This document shows positions 49,081 through 60,661 of a DNA stretch of 64,000 nt, one piece after another. Each line of letters starts with the position of its first letter. The stretch's first letter is position 1. The position numbers were made by a program, and so were the translations under genes. Under the pieces are notes generated by a model that made no database searches, was not told the origin of the DNA, and saw nothing but the letters and a program-made list of their open reading frames with translations. The stretch is from Tetracentron sinense (taxonomy: Eukaryota; Streptophyta; Magnoliopsida; Trochodendrales; Trochodendraceae): positions 8,518,047-8,582,046 of the forward strand of contig CM026570.1 in assembly GCA_015143295.1 (NCBI GenBank), read 5' to 3'.

Positions 49081-50706
49081 ATGGATGCCACAACACAGAA
49101 TTCTCAGCACCACGCCTTTTCGATTAAACTCTGGCCCCCTAGCCAGAACACACGGCTGATGCTCGTGGAGCGAATGACCAAGAATCTTTCCACTCCATCT
49201 ATTTTCTCCACGAAGTATGGTATCCAGAGCAAAGAAGAGGCTGAGGAGAATGCCAAACAAATAGAAGATGTGGCTTTTGCTACTGCAAACCAACACTACG
49301 AGAAAGAGCCAGATGGTGATGGATGTTCTGCAGTGCAACTTTATGCCAAGGATTCCAGTAGGCTCATGCTGGAAGTTCTTAAAAGAGGCCCTAGAACCAA
49401 GGAGGATGAGGAGATGCCGATGTCCAAGAAACTTACTGCTCCACATGAAACTTTTTTTGATATATCTGGAGGTCGTCGAGCCTTTATTGTTGCAGAGGAG
49501 GCTGAGGAACTCTTCAGGCCATTAAAAGAGCCAGGAAATTCGTACACTAAGATATGCTTCAGCAATAGAAGTTTTGGCTTAGATGCAGCTCATGTTGCAG
49601 AGCCCATCTTGGTATCCCTTAAGGATCAGCTGACAGAAGTAGACCTGTCAGATTTTATTGCAGGAAGGCCAGAGGATGAAGCTCTTGAAGTCATGAAGAT
49701 ATTCTCATTGGCCCTGGAAGGTTGTGTTCTGAAGTCTCTTAACCTATCAAACAATGCCTTGGGTGAAAAGGGTGTCAGGGCATTTGGGGCGCTCCTGAAA
49801 TCCCAGAGTAGGTTGGAGGAGCTCTATTTGTTGAATGATGGTATATCAGAGGAAGCTGCAAGAGCAGTGTGCGAGTTAATTCCTTCCACAGATAAGCTTA
49901 GGGTCCTTCAGTTTCATAATAATATGACAGGAGATGAAGGGGCTATTGCTATTTCTGAGGTCGTGAAGTGTTCTCCTGTGTTGGAGGATTTCCAATGCTC
50001 CTCTACAAGGGTAGGGTCTGAAGGAGGAGTTGCCCTAGCCGAAGCCCTTGGGACATGTACTTATTTGAAGAAGCTTGATCTGCGGGACAACATGTTTGGT
50101 GTGGATGCTGGACTTGCCCTGAGTAAAGCTCTTACTGGGCATATAGGTCTTTCTGAGGCTTACCTGAGCTACTTGAACTTGGAAGATGAGGGGGCAATTG
50201 CTCTAGCTAATGCTCTCAAAGAGTCTGCTCCTTCACTCAAAGTCTTGGAGATGGATGGAAATGAAATCACGGCTGAAGCTGCACCTACTTTAGCTGCGTG
50301 TATAGTGGCAAAGAAGTTTCTCACTAAGCTGAACCTGGCTGAGAACAAACTTAAGGATGAAGGTGCTATTGTGATCAGCAAGGCATTAGAAGAGGGTCAT
50401 GGTAAGTTAGAGGAAGTCGATCTGAGCACCAACATGATAAGAAGGGCTGGGGCCAGGGTCCTAGCACAGGTTGTGGTACATAAGCCCTCTTTTAAATTGC
50501 TGAACATCAATGGCAATTTCATATCTGATGAAGGTGTTGATGAGGTGAAGGATATCTTTAAGAAATCACCTGATGCGCTTGGGCCTCTGGATGAGAATGA
50601 CCCTGAAGGAGAAGACGATGATGAGGATTCCGAAGAGGAGGGTGACAATACTGAAGAAGAATTGGAATCGAAAATTAAGAATCTTGAAGTCAGCCAAGAG
50701 GAATAG
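49081..50706 (+). CDS. RANGAP1: Ran GTPase-activating protein (RanGAP) with WPP domain
   Basis: One uninterrupted exon of 541 codons. RanGAP stimulates GTP hydrolysis by Ran, keeping cytosolic Ran in the GDP form for nucleocytoplasmic transport and mitosis. The plant-specific N-terminal WPP domain (about 12-115, with WPP at residues 18-20 and KNLSTPSIFSTKYG following) anchors it to the nuclear envelope, and in mitosis to the phragmoplast and kinetochores, in known orthologues. Leucine-rich repeats fill about residues 190-480 (LKSLNLSNNALGEKG, LKKLDLRDNMFG, LEEVDLSTNMIRRAG). An acidic tail (EGEDDDEDSEEEGDN) follows, as usual. Arabidopsis RanGAP1 is about 535 residues. The ATG at 49081 is chosen because the 30 bases upstream include a splice acceptor (AG at 49067), so an in-frame upstream ATG at 49051 is probably intronic. 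Arabidopsis has RANGAP1 and 2; the exact orthologue is unsure. Confidence 0.95.
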   Translation: MDATTQNSQHHAFSIKLWPPSQNTRLMLVERMTKNLSTPSIFSTKYGIQSKEEAEENAKQIEDVAFATANQHYEKEPDGDGCSAVQLYAKDSSRLMLEVLKRGPRTKEDEEMPMSKKLTAPHETFFDISGGRRAFIVAEEAEELFRPLKEPGNSYTKICFSNRSFGLDAAHVAEPILVSLKDQLTEVDLSDFIAGRPEDEALEVMKIFSLALEGCVLKSLNLSNNALGEKGVRAFGALLKSQSRLEELYLLNDGISEEAARAVCELIPSTDKLRVLQFHNNMTGDEGAIAISEVVKCSPVLEDFQCSSTRVGSEGGVALAEALGTCTYLKKLDLRDNMFGVDAGLALSKALTGHIGLSEAYLSYLNLEDEGAIALANALKESAPSLKVLEMDGNEITAEAAPTLAACIVAKKFLTKLNLAENKLKDEGAIVISKALEEGHGKLEEVDLSTNMIRRAGARVLAQVVVHKPSFKLLNINGNFISDEGVDEVKDIFKKSPDALGPLDENDPEGEDDDEDSEEEGDNTEEELESKIKNLEVSQEE

Positions 50707-52000
50707 GAACCTGCTTATGTCAGGTATCGCTTCTCAGATAGACTGCAATCAAATCTGTGGAAGACTAAACACTTCTTAAAAGCATTTTTAATTTATTATG
50801 GCCAAAGTTGGATTCATCACCTTGTTCAGTCCTACTATTTATGGTAAGACCTGATGCGGTAACTCAAGCATGTGTAGCAGATCTTTTATCAGTAGGTTAC
50901 TGATGGGACCGTATCTTTTAGTTCGGATCCTACAGTTCGGATCCTACGTACTTTATTCATTTTAATGGTCTAGCATACTTGAGAATTGATTCTGCTCCAG
51001 GCATCGTTTAGGAAAGTTATTTTTTATGTGATATGTTATTTGTAGTTGAGTTGCAGCCAGTTTTCCTACACATTCAAAGCATCTTTTGTGGTATGATAGA
51101 TTAAACAAGGTGAGATTTAGAACCCATAAGGTTTTAGTTTTGGTATTACCTTGGCAACTCGATCTGACTATTGCAGACTATGCTGATAATTATTATGATA
51201 AGTCTCAACGATTTCATCTGAATAAAATTGAACTTTGCAGACAATTTCTTTGGGTTATTACTAAATCTGTCTACCATATCAAATATTTTCATTTCCCCCC
51301 CCAAAACATTATGAAATGAGAAATTAACTTCTGCTTCTTCCATCAAATTTAGTTTTTTTTTTTTTTCAAATGAAGAGAAGATACTCAAAGCACTTCAAAA
51401 AATCAGAACCAGGGGAAAAGAGAGCATGCTAATACTACTCCTGGAAAGTCCTGAAAGTTGCAGAAGTAGAAGCCCCTGAATCTTTCTATTATCTGTGAAT
51501 ACTGCTTGGTGATTTGTTGCTGGCATACCATTTTGTATGCTTTCAATTGACAGTTAGGGGATGCAATTGGAATATCTATAGCATAGAGTATTTTAATACA
51601 GGTTAGTTGTTTGGCATCATGCATGCATGGGTTGCATCATGGTCAACAAATCTGATGGTTGTGATTCTCTAGCTGTGTTGATGGCTTCAATCTATCATAT
51701 CAAACGGCAGATCATCCTCTAAAATACCCCCCACACTAATTTCAAATTGACGCCATCCGTTAGACATCAAATTCACCAACCCATTTTCTTCCTCCACTGG
51801 TTTTATCTAGGATATGCAAGGATTTTCAGAGGGTTAATTGATAACAATTTTTTATGCCCTGGTAGTTTTTTCACGTTACTTGAAATGGAAACCCAATTCC
51901 CAAGCTTTAGGGAGATCATATTATTGCTTAAAAAGAGAATTGGCAAGCAAATGAGGGTACGATTCTTATCTTATTTTTTTTATGACTGCTATGAAGGCAA
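50707..52000. other. RanGAP 3' flank, no gene recognised
   Basis: 3' UTR, then AT-rich sequence. 'gttcggatcctac' occurs twice in tandem at about 50921-50948. No further gene is supported. Confidence 0.6.
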
Positions 52001-52378
52001 TGATCTGGATCTGATTAGCTGGACTTTGGATCCTATATGTGATCCGTCGGATCGGATTTGGATAGGTGGAATCCGATTATAATTTGATAGATCCGGATAT
52101 AGGATGATCTGATCTGATTAAAATCCGATCTGATTATATTAACTTTTTAAAATCATTTTAAATATATTAAATAGATTTTTTATGGATAAAGTATTAATTT
52201 TAAAAAAAATTAACATTAATTAGAGTTAATTACGGTAATATTAGATTTTTATATTATTAAAATAATTTTTTTTTTTAACTAACCTTAATCGGATCGGATG
52301 ATTCGGATCTTAACAATATAATCGGATTCTGATCAATTAATTAATGATCCGGCGGATTCGGATTTGTTGACAGCCCTA
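52001..52378. mobile_element. Decayed hAT-type MITE
   Basis: The right end CAGCCCTA (52371-52378) and the interior with many 'atccg' / 'cggat' words match the MITE at 44645-45059. The left end is eroded, and the flank 'catcaatg' at the right has only a partial partner at the left, so the boundary is approximate. Confidence 0.6.
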
Positions 52379-53340
52379 CATCAATGTTCTTGGCAAAGAA
52401 ATGGCACAGGTACATGCATAACGGCAACGGTGCCATCTGATCACTTTTTCTCAAAAGACTTCTGAGGTTACCAGGTTCAATACTTCTATTGCATTATTGG
52501 AAGTAATGGCTGTAATAGCCATTTAATATAGTCATTAAGAAGAGATCTGAAACCCTTGACCAGAAAGTGTAATGGCGGTCACGAAGGCATTAGGTAACTA
52601 TAAAGACATTGGTTACGGATGATTCTCTCCATATAAAAGAGACAATAGTATTCAAAAAGATACCTCAGATCTGGTTCAAGGAGGTCGATCATGAACCGTT
52701 AGTCTACATCCATGATTGCCTCTTCTCGAAGATTTGGATCGACGATCCGATTTGATTGGTTAAGGGTGAAAGTATGGGTTGACTGTGAGTAGGGCTAGCA
52801 TTTCTCATTGGTATAATACTGTAAATGAGGACTGTCCAATTAATGGGCCTTATGGACAAGCCACAGCCCCAACATGCTCCAGTGAAATCCCAGGCTAAGC
52901 GGTTATAAGCAATTAAATCGCTTCCGATATTCTGAACCAAATATCCCCTTAAGCTCCAGGTAAACCTTTATGCTCTAATCCAAGTACAATACCATTTTGA
53001 CAAAAGCTATGGAGGCCTGGGCTGTATTTGCAGTGTGTTGGTGCTATATTTGTGCCTTAATTAGGCACAATGTTCGCTAGGTTGCCAATTCCAAAACACC
53101 CGGCCCCAACGGCCTAGCCCAATAGTGGACTGCATATCTCCTGATTTCTAAAATTTTGATCCGACAGTCCCACGAATTTAGAACAAAATTTAATTCTCTA
53201 CATATTGCTCTGCAGAAATCTCATGGGGTTATCTATCAGAACTGTATCTGTAGAGAAGGAAATGAAAGTAAAGAAATCAGTTGAGATTGGAATACTTTAT
53301 TTGATTACTGAATAATCATTTTGGATATAAATCCGCATTC
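52379..53340. other. Intergenic, no gene recognised
   Basis: No coding segment or clear repeat. It includes words like 'taatggc.gt.a' recurring around 52505-52580. Confidence 0.5.
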
Positions 53341-53349
53341 GAAAAATAA

Positions 53350-54345
53350 ATGTGCCCAGTCGAGTACCTCATGTTCCATAACTTTGGTTTTATCTCTCTT
53401 ATTATCAGGGACAGAATATGCCCAGTCGAGTACCTCATGTTCTTCCATAAGTCTTGATTTGCTCTATACGATGGGTCCGATTCTCTGCATGTTGGTCCAT
53501 TTGGGTTGGGGGTTCCAAATAGGGGTGCACAGGGTTCGATTTGGGTCGGTTCTGAGAATTTTTGGGACCGAACCAATGAACTTCGGTTCTAAAAAAACCA
53601 ACTCAGGACCGAACCATAGAGCCTCGGTTTGGAAAAAATCAACCCAAAACCGAACCGTAGAGCCTCGGTTCAGTTCGGTTCTACCCATGGGTTGGTTCTT
53701 ATTAGGGTTAGGTTCAAAAAATAAATAAATTATAGACCCAGAACTGGTTCGGTTCTCATACGGTGTTCAGCTCTACATTCGGTTCTTCGTTCGGTTTGGT
53801 TCGCGGGTTCCACTTTCAGTTCTAAGTTCGGTTCGGTTTGGTTTCAAATTGGAACAAATCAGAACTGAACTGAAGAAAATCGGTTTAAGTAAAATAGGAC
53901 CTAGAACCGAACCGAGACTTAAAAAAAACCGAACCAAACCAAACCATGGTGGTTGGTTCGGTTCGGTCCGGTTCACGGTTTGACCCATACCCATGTGCAC
54001 CCCTAGTTCCAAACACTGTCAAAGATTATCACAGTATCTGCTGTTTGTAAGTTTGGACCAAGGCCTCCAGCACGAGTGCTAAAAAGAAACATGAAGAAAA
54101 GAGAGTCTGGAGCATTGAATTGCTTTAGTAGTGTCCCTCTTTCTTCTGTCTTTGTTTTGCCATCCAGTCTAAGATACTTAAAATCATGCAGTTGCAGATA
54201 TATTTCAAGAACGTTTATGAGACGGGTCATTTGTGAGAAAAACAGATCTCTATATATGTCCTGCTCTATGGAGTTTAGGGAGTAAGCGATCAAGAAGCTC
54301 ATATTTCCCTGATGCTCTGATGATCTCCTCCTTGCGCCACATGTA
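53350..54345 (-). pseudogene. SNF2 helicase relic (MINU/CHR12-CHR23 type), split by a MITE
   Basis: On the minus strand from 54345 it reads [20 protein letters not shown], then after a frameshift [54 protein letters not shown] and DSVWN. The MITE interrupts, and 53510-53463 resumes with PQPK...QRIGP (family: WNPQ...HRIGQ). Then, with about 200 family residues missing, comes SRLMEEHEVLDWAYSVPDNK, a match to the region after the helicase core in MINU-type remodelers. That last piece is partly duplicated in tandem (53350-53455). In-frame stops and the deletion make it non-functional. Intact family members are chromatin-remodelling ATPases of the nucleus. Confidence 0.82.
53520..54005. mobile_element. 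hAT-type MITE with perfect 8 bp target duplication
   Basis: A 486 bp element from TAGGGGTGCACAGGG to its complement ending GTGCACCCCTA. GTTCCAAA flanks it at 53512-53519 and 54006-54013. The interior is made almost wholly of 'ggttcggttc' and 'gaaccgaacc' words. It sits inside the SNF2 relic between the residues WN and PQ, so the insertion came after that gene copy existed. Confidence 0.92.
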
Positions 54346-55458
54346 CACCAGTGAAGCTACCAGTTTCAAGTGCATTATTCAGAACAGATTCTGTTATCTA
54401 CATTGTATAACATATGAGCTCAAACTGTTCTGAAAGTGTCTACTCATGATCTTGCTAGATGCAAGATTTTATCCTCATGAAAGTTTCAGACCTTAGCTTG
54501 AATAATAAGAATTGTGTGAGAGAGAGAGAGAGAATTGGAGCAAATTGAAATACCAAGACCAGATTAAGAGATAGTTGAAGAATGAAACCAGTACTTATGA
54601 TATACTGATCTAAAACATACCAATACTTGTCTCAAAGATCAAGAGAACAAGCATCTTTGTTGGGGTTTACCTATGCATCACGTGAGATTAGTCTTGGGCC
54701 AGAATACCCATGTTTACCAAAAAAAAAATCCTCAAATATTTTGTTCTTGCTTTCATTCGAGGACAGATAGTTAAATTACATACTGAGCAGTTTAGATATC
54801 CAAAGGTGGGCCAAGGGGTCAGTATGGACAACGGGAAAACTTCTTATTGCATTCAAAGATACAGAATCGTCTCGTGCATTTTTAATGGACTAAAACATAA
54901 ACATTTAACATCCTTCGATCGCGAGGTATATGGTGAATGGCCATCCATTTTCAGGATCCAGTTTGTTACATCGCTTGCTAGAAAAATGAACGAACCATTT
55001 GTTCGATCATGTCTAGCAACTCTAGCCACTGTATGACCAATGTCTACTCATGATCGAACAATGTTAAATCACATATAAGTTGATTACATATTAGTTATAT
55101 TAATATTGAATATAACAGTTATAAGATTATCGGTTGGAGAGCAATCCTACTTGTTTTGAGTCTTCATTTTATCTATTTAGTGTACTACTTCAAGGTCATG
55201 AAGATTCAACTACTGTTGATCCTGCATGTAGAATATAGGATGCTCTGTATTACTTACAGTAATTTATTTGCAGGTATGAAAGTTACATGAACCATTTAAA
55301 AAAAATGATTTCTTGCTCTAATCTACAATCATTACCAACTATTTAACATTTATATTATTAAGATTTGGTTATAATAAGAATATAAGTTTTATTCTGTTTT
55401 GTTTTTACTTTGAATGAACAAAAGGCGATGCATTGATCTTGATACAAAACAAGATGAT
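54346..55458. other. Intergenic, no gene recognised
   Basis: A (GA)n stretch lies at about 54518-54532. No further SNF2 exon is seen beyond 54345. Otherwise AT-rich without supported features. Confidence 0.5.
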
Positions 55459-55464
55459 ACAGAT

Positions 55465-55892
55465 TGTTAAGAGTCATCACCAAACTCTAACTTATCCACA
55501 AGATAAGTAGAGTCTAGTTGGATAGAGTTAAAATAGTTTATCATGATAAGAGTCTTTTGTAGTTATCTTTTAGGAGTCTTTATAGGGTTAAAATAGTTTT
55601 TCTTGATAAGAGTCTTTTGTAGTTATCTATTAGGAGTCTTTATCTTTACTTTATCTTTATCTTTACTTTGTCCTCATCTTATCTTATCTTATCTAAAGTA
55701 AGAGTTTTGCCATATATATATAGTGAGAGAGGTGAAAACGAAAATAAAAGTGTGGCTGTTTTTTTTAATTCCTTTTATTAATAAAGCTTTACTTCTTCTC
55801 TCTTCTCTATAGTGAAACCTTGTTGCTTGGTATGTATGCTTTGTACTTTGGTAATTGAAGTGCTTCAAATTTTGGCGGATACATCTTCAACA
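55465..55892 (+). repeat. Copia 5' LTR (428 bp)
   Basis: Begins TGTTAAGAG and ends TTCAACA. It contains an internal tandem duplication of about 59 bases ('gttaaaatagttt' to 'ggagtctttat', at about 55527 and 55588), and a TATA-like 'catatatatata' near 55712. 'tttattaataaagc' near 55784 may hold the poly-A signal. Confidence 0.93.
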
Positions 55893-55894
55893 AG

Positions 55895-55906
55895 TGGTAT
55901 CAGAGC
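55895..55906 (+). other. Copia primer binding site
   Basis: TGGTATCAGAGC, two bases after the LTR, is complementary to the 3' end of plant initiator tRNA-Met, the standard Copia primer. Confidence 0.93.
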
Positions 55907-55985
55907 TTGGTTCAGGGAACGGGCGTGAAGACCTCAAAACGGTGAGTCTGAAGATCTCATCAAATACCTTGTATTCGCCAACTCA

Positions 55986-57365
55986 ATGGAGCATGCAAAT
56001 TCTGTAAGCGGTATAGAGAAGTTGAACAATACTAACTATGAGTATTGGAGATCCTGTTTGGAATCGTATTTACAGGGCCAAGATCTTTGGGAGGTAATGA
56101 ATGGTGCAGATATCATCGCACCACCCAAAACTGAAGAGAATGCTGAGAAATTAAGGAAGTGGAAGATAAGGGCAGGCAAAGCTTTGTTCGTGTTGAAAGT
56201 TACAATTCAGAAAGAATTGCTCGAACATATTCGAGAGGCCAAGTCTCCGAATGAAGTGTGGGATGCGATATCCACACTTTTCACCAGATCTAATGATGCA
56301 AGGTTGCAATTGCTGAAAAACTAGATCAGTTCGGTATCTCAAGGAAGCATGTCGATTTCTCAATACTTTATGAAAGTAAAAGGAATCTGTCTTGAGATAT
56401 CGCAACTTGATGATGAGTCGAAAATTACAGATGCTCGTATGAGAAGAATTATCATTCGAGGTCTAAAGCCTGAGTACCATGGGTTCATGACAGCAATTCA
56501 TGGATGGCCGACTCAATCAACACTCTTGGAGCTTGAAAGCCTTCTAGCAAACCAGGAGAGTCTAGCAAAGCAGATAGCTGGTCTTTCTACGAATGAGAAA
56601 GAAGAAGCCTTGTACACTGGTAATAGTAAAAGGTCTTTTAATGACAGGAGAAAACAAAAGAATTCGAAATATCAATCGAACTCGAATTCAAGGAAGAGCG
56701 AGAATAGTTTCAAGGAACGTGATTGTCAGGATCCTAGAACCAAAACGTGCTATAATTGCGGCAAGCCAGGTCACTTTGCCAGAAATTATCGAGCACCCAA
56801 GAAGAAGAAAGATGAAGGGAATGCAGCAACTTCAGAAGACCTACTACAGAAGATTGATGGTGAGGAAGAGGAGTGGAGTGCTTATTTGTCAATCACTGAA
56901 GAACAATCCGATGCACTCGGATTGACTACTACAGTTACCATGCCTACAAGCAATAATAATCGAATAGACTATTCTACTGATTGGATAGTTGATTCAGGTT
57001 GCTCAAATCACATGACTGAAGATGATCAAAAGTTTCTTTCAAAGAAACAATATAATGGCCAACGAGTAGTAGTGACAGCAAATAATGCGAAGCTGTCAAT
57101 CACTCATGTAGGCAGTGCTGTATGTATACCAAAAGGAAGTGAGGATTCAACCATGCTTCAAGGCGTATTCCATGTTCCAATGATGAAGAAGAACCTGGTG
57201 TCTGTCTCTCAATTGGCGACATCTGGAAACACCGTAGTGTTCGGACCCGATGATGTGAAGATCTACAAAGAGATGCAGATCGAAGGTACTCCCATCATGC
57301 AAGGCAAAAGAATTGAATCCGTCTATGTTATGTCAGCTGAGGCTGCTTATGTAGACAAGACTTGA
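55986..57365 (+). pseudogene. Copia gag and protease
   Basis: Gag runs from ATG 55986 (LNNTNYEYWRSCLESYLQ) and stops at 56322. The frame resumes at 56325 and continues to 57365. The zinc knuckle reads CYNCGKPGHFARNY: the last metal-binding Cys is replaced by Tyr. The protease active site DSG is present (DWIVDSGCSNHMT). A stop at 57363 cuts it from integrase. Confidence 0.9.
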
Positions 57366-58208
57366 AAGAGTGAAACAACTGATTTGTGGCATGCTCGGCT
57401 TGCTCATGTTGGATTTGTCAAGTTAAAGGCTATGATGAAGAAGAACATGTTGAAAGGGCTTCCTGATCTGGAGATCCGAGATGATTCAGTATGTGCAGAA
57501 TGTCAGTATGGCAAGGCACATCAGCTTCCCTATACTGAGTCGAAGTTTCAAGCCAAGAAACCTCTTGAATTGGTGCATTCAGATGTGTTCGGTCCAGTGA
57601 AAGATGTTTCACTTGGAGGTATGAAATACATGCTCACATTCATCGACGATTACTCACGATACACTTGGATTTACTTCCTAAAGGAGAAAGGGGAAGTACT
57701 CAACAAATTCAAGGATCTTAAGAGTAAGGTGGAAAATGAGCTTGGACATAAAATAACATGTCTAAGATCGGATAACGGGGGAGAGTATACTTCAGAAGAG
57801 TTCAACAAGTATCTACAAGAGCATGGTATCCGAAGACAACTGACTTGTCCCTATACGCCACAACAGAATGGGGTCTCGGAGAGGAAGAACAGGCATCTAG
57901 CCGAGACATGCAGGAGCCTGTTACATTCGAAAAATGTGCCAGCTCGTTTTTGGGCTGAATGCATGATGACTGCAAATCATGTTATTAATCGCCTCCCACA
58001 ACCAAAGCTCGAGTACCTTTCACCATTCCAGAAGCTGTACGAGATGAAGGCTACAATAAGTCACTTTCGAGTATTTGGTTGTGTATGTTATGTATTTGTG
58101 CCTATCCATCTTCGTAGCAAGTTTGATAAGAAGGCGATCCGATGTATCTTTGTGGGATACGATTCAGAAAGGAAAGGCTGGAGGTGCATTGATCAAACTT
58201 CAGATTGA
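57366..58208 (+). pseudogene. Copia GAG-pre-integrase and integrase
   Basis: It contains the HHCC-type zinc region (LWHARLAHVGF, CAECQYGKAH). The catalytic DDE triad is intact: the D of HSDVFGP, the D of LRSDNGGEY, the E of GVSERKN. The frame ends at 58206 with a stop in place of a sense codon before VHVSRNVVFDE. Confidence 0.9.
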
Positions 58209-58214
58209 GTACAT

Positions 58215-60130
58215 GTGTCGAGAAACGTTGTGTTCGATGAGTCATCATCATGGTGGTTGATCGATCATGTCGATCTTCCAGTTGATCAAAAGTTTGAAGA
58301 GGAACTAGAAGAGGAGACTTCCAATCAGAAGACACTTGAACCAATTGTACAGGTTGATGAGGATGTGTCACAGATGACATCTAGTGCAAGCCCTTGGAAA
58401 ACTGGAACTTATCAACAGTCTGTTTTAGAAGAAAATCGGCCTTCACAACTTGAAGAGTTTGAACAAGAAGATGAGCATGTCTTAAGGAGGTCACAACGAG
58501 TACCAAAGCCAAATCCAAATCCAAAGTATGCAACTGAAAAGGCGAAACTGAAGAATGTGAATGCAGATCTAGCGCAAGTAATGATTGGCAAAGATTTGGT
58601 GATTGAAGAACCAAAGTCATTTGAAGAAGCTCAAGGGGTTCCTGAATGGGAGGAAGCTATGGCAGATGAGATTCAAGCTTTAAAGCAGAATGAGACTTGG
58701 AATCAAATGCCAAAACCAGATGATGTAAAACCTCTTTCTTACAAATGGGTATATAAGATCAAGACCCGAGCAGATGGTTCAGTGGAGCGATTCAAGGCTC
58801 GATTAGTTGCCCGGGGTTTTTCAAACAGTATGGAATTGACTATGATGAGACTTTCAGTCTTGTGGCTAAGATAACAATAGTACGGGTTCTGATTGCTATC
58901 GCTGCTAGTAAGGATTGGAGGTTGTGGCAAATGGATGTGAAGAATGCATTTCTTCATGGTGAAATAGATCGGGAAATCTATATGGAGCAACCCAAGGGAT
59001 TTGAAAATCTTCATTATCCTCAATATGTTTGCAAATTGAGAAAGGCTCTATATGGGTTGAAGCAGGCTCCGAGAGCATGGTATGGAAAGATTGCTGAGTT
59101 TCTCACAATCAGTGGTTATATTCTAGCCCCAACTGATTCAAGTTTGTTTGTAAAATTTGTAACAGACAAAGTTGCAGTTGTGCTAGTCTATGTTGATGAT
59201 TTGATTATTACTGGAGATGATCTAGAAGAAATTAAAAGAATCCGCATGAATCTTGGAATTCGATTTCAGATGAAGGAACTTGGAGAGCTGAAGCACTTTC
59301 TCGGACTTGAGATAGATCGAAATAAATATGGAATATTTTTATGTCAACAAAAATATTCCAGTGACCTGTTGAAGCGGCTTGGAATGTTTGATTGCAAACC
59401 GATGGCTACGCCGATGGATGTCAACACTAAAGTTCGTATAGATGAAGTTGAAGAACTTGAAGATTCTTGCATGTACAGACAGTTAGTGGAAAGTTTGATC
59501 TACTTAACTCTAACTCGTCCTGATATCTCTCAAGCAGTAGGAGTCGTGAGCAGATTTATGCATAGTCCAAGAAAGCCACATCTTGAGATTGTTCGAAGAG
59601 TTCTAAGATATATAAAAGGAACAATGGATCATGGTGTTTGGTATGGAAGAGCTGTCGAATGCAAAATTGTAGGATACTGTGATGCAGACTACGCAGGTGA
59701 TCTCTCGACTCGAAGATCAACTACATGCTATATGTTTAGTCTTGGTTCGGGTGCTATTTCTTGGTGCAGCAAAAGACAACCAACTGTGTCTTTGTCAACA
59801 ACGGAAGTAGAATATCGGGCTGCAGCTATGGCAGCGCAAGAAAGTGCGTGGTTAATGCAGTTAATGTTTGATTTGCATCAAACCACAAATTATGAGATCA
59901 AACTATATTGCGACAATGAAAGCGCAATTCGACTGGCAGAAAATCCAGTATTTCACGCTAGAACGAAGCATGTTGAAGTTCATCATCATTTTATTCGAGA
60001 AAAAGTGCTTCGAAGAAATTGATCTTATGCCAGTTAATACAAATAAGCAGTTGACGGACATATTCACGAAAGAGTTTTGTTCGTCAAAATTTACAAAGTT
60101 CAGAGATACACTTGGCGTCATTAGTAGAGA
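58215..60130 (+). pseudogene. Copia reverse transcriptase and RNase H
   Basis: The linker region and RT start ([38 protein letters not shown]) run to about 58830, where a frameshift leads to the second block, 58862-60022. That block holds the catalytic YVDD ([14 protein letters not shown]), then RNase H ([47 protein letters not shown]). A second frameshift near 60010 moves the tail (MPVNTNKQLTDIFTKEF) to another frame. The related copy at 63780-64000 keeps this junction in one frame. Confidence 0.9.
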
Positions 60131-60137
60131 TTTGGCG

Positions 60138-60148
60138 TTGAGGGGGAG
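60138..60148 (+). other. Copia polypurine tract
   Basis: TTGAGGGGGAG directly before the 3' LTR primes plus-strand DNA synthesis in this family. Confidence 0.85.
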
Positions 60149-60346
60149 TGTTAAGAGTCATCACCAAACTCTAACTTATCCACAAGATAAGTAGAGTCTA
60201 ATTGGATAGAGTTAAAATAGTTTATCATGATAAGAGTCTTTTGTAATTATCTTTTAGGAGTCTTTATAGGGTTAAAATAGTTTATCTTGATAAGAGTCTT
60301 TTGTAGTTATCTTTTAGGAGTCTTTATCTTTACTTTGTCCTTATCT

Positions 60347-60378
<32 letters not shown>

Positions 60379-60578
60379 AGTAAGAGTTTTGCCCTATATA
60401 TATATAGTGAGAGAGGTGAAAACGAAAATAGAAGTGTGGCTGTTTTTTTTTTTATTCCTTTTATTAATAAAGCTTTACTTCTTCTCTCTTCTCTATAGTG
60501 AAACCTTGTTGCTTGGTATGTATGCTTTGTACTTTGGTAATTGAAGTGCTTAAAATTTTGGCGGATACATCTTCAACA
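60149..60578 (+). repeat. Copia 3' LTR (430 bp)
   Basis: The same as the 5' LTR, including the internal 59-base duplication. They differ by a handful of substitutions, by the number of 'cttat' units near 60340-60375 and by poly-T length. Confidence 0.93.
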
Positions 60579-60661
60579 ACAGATAAGAGAATGAAACACA
60601 AAAATAACTTAAATGTGGTACATGAACTTCAAGCAATACATGGTTTTAGTCGATCACATGG

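Larger units (their letters stand above)
55459..60584 (+). mobile_element. Ty1/Copia retrotransposon, complete structure, inactivated
   Basis: LTRs lie at 55465-55892 and 60149-60578, flanked by ACAGAT at 55459-55464 and 60579-60584 (6 bp as read; 5 bp is usual, the extra A may be chance). The internal order is PBS, gag, protease, integrase, RT, RNase H and PPT, which defines Copia. The coding region is broken at least at 56322 (stop), 57363 (stop), 58206 (stop), about 58830 (frameshift) and about 60010 (frameshift), so it cannot make a polyprotein. The near-identical LTRs suggest a fairly recent insertion. Confidence 0.95.
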
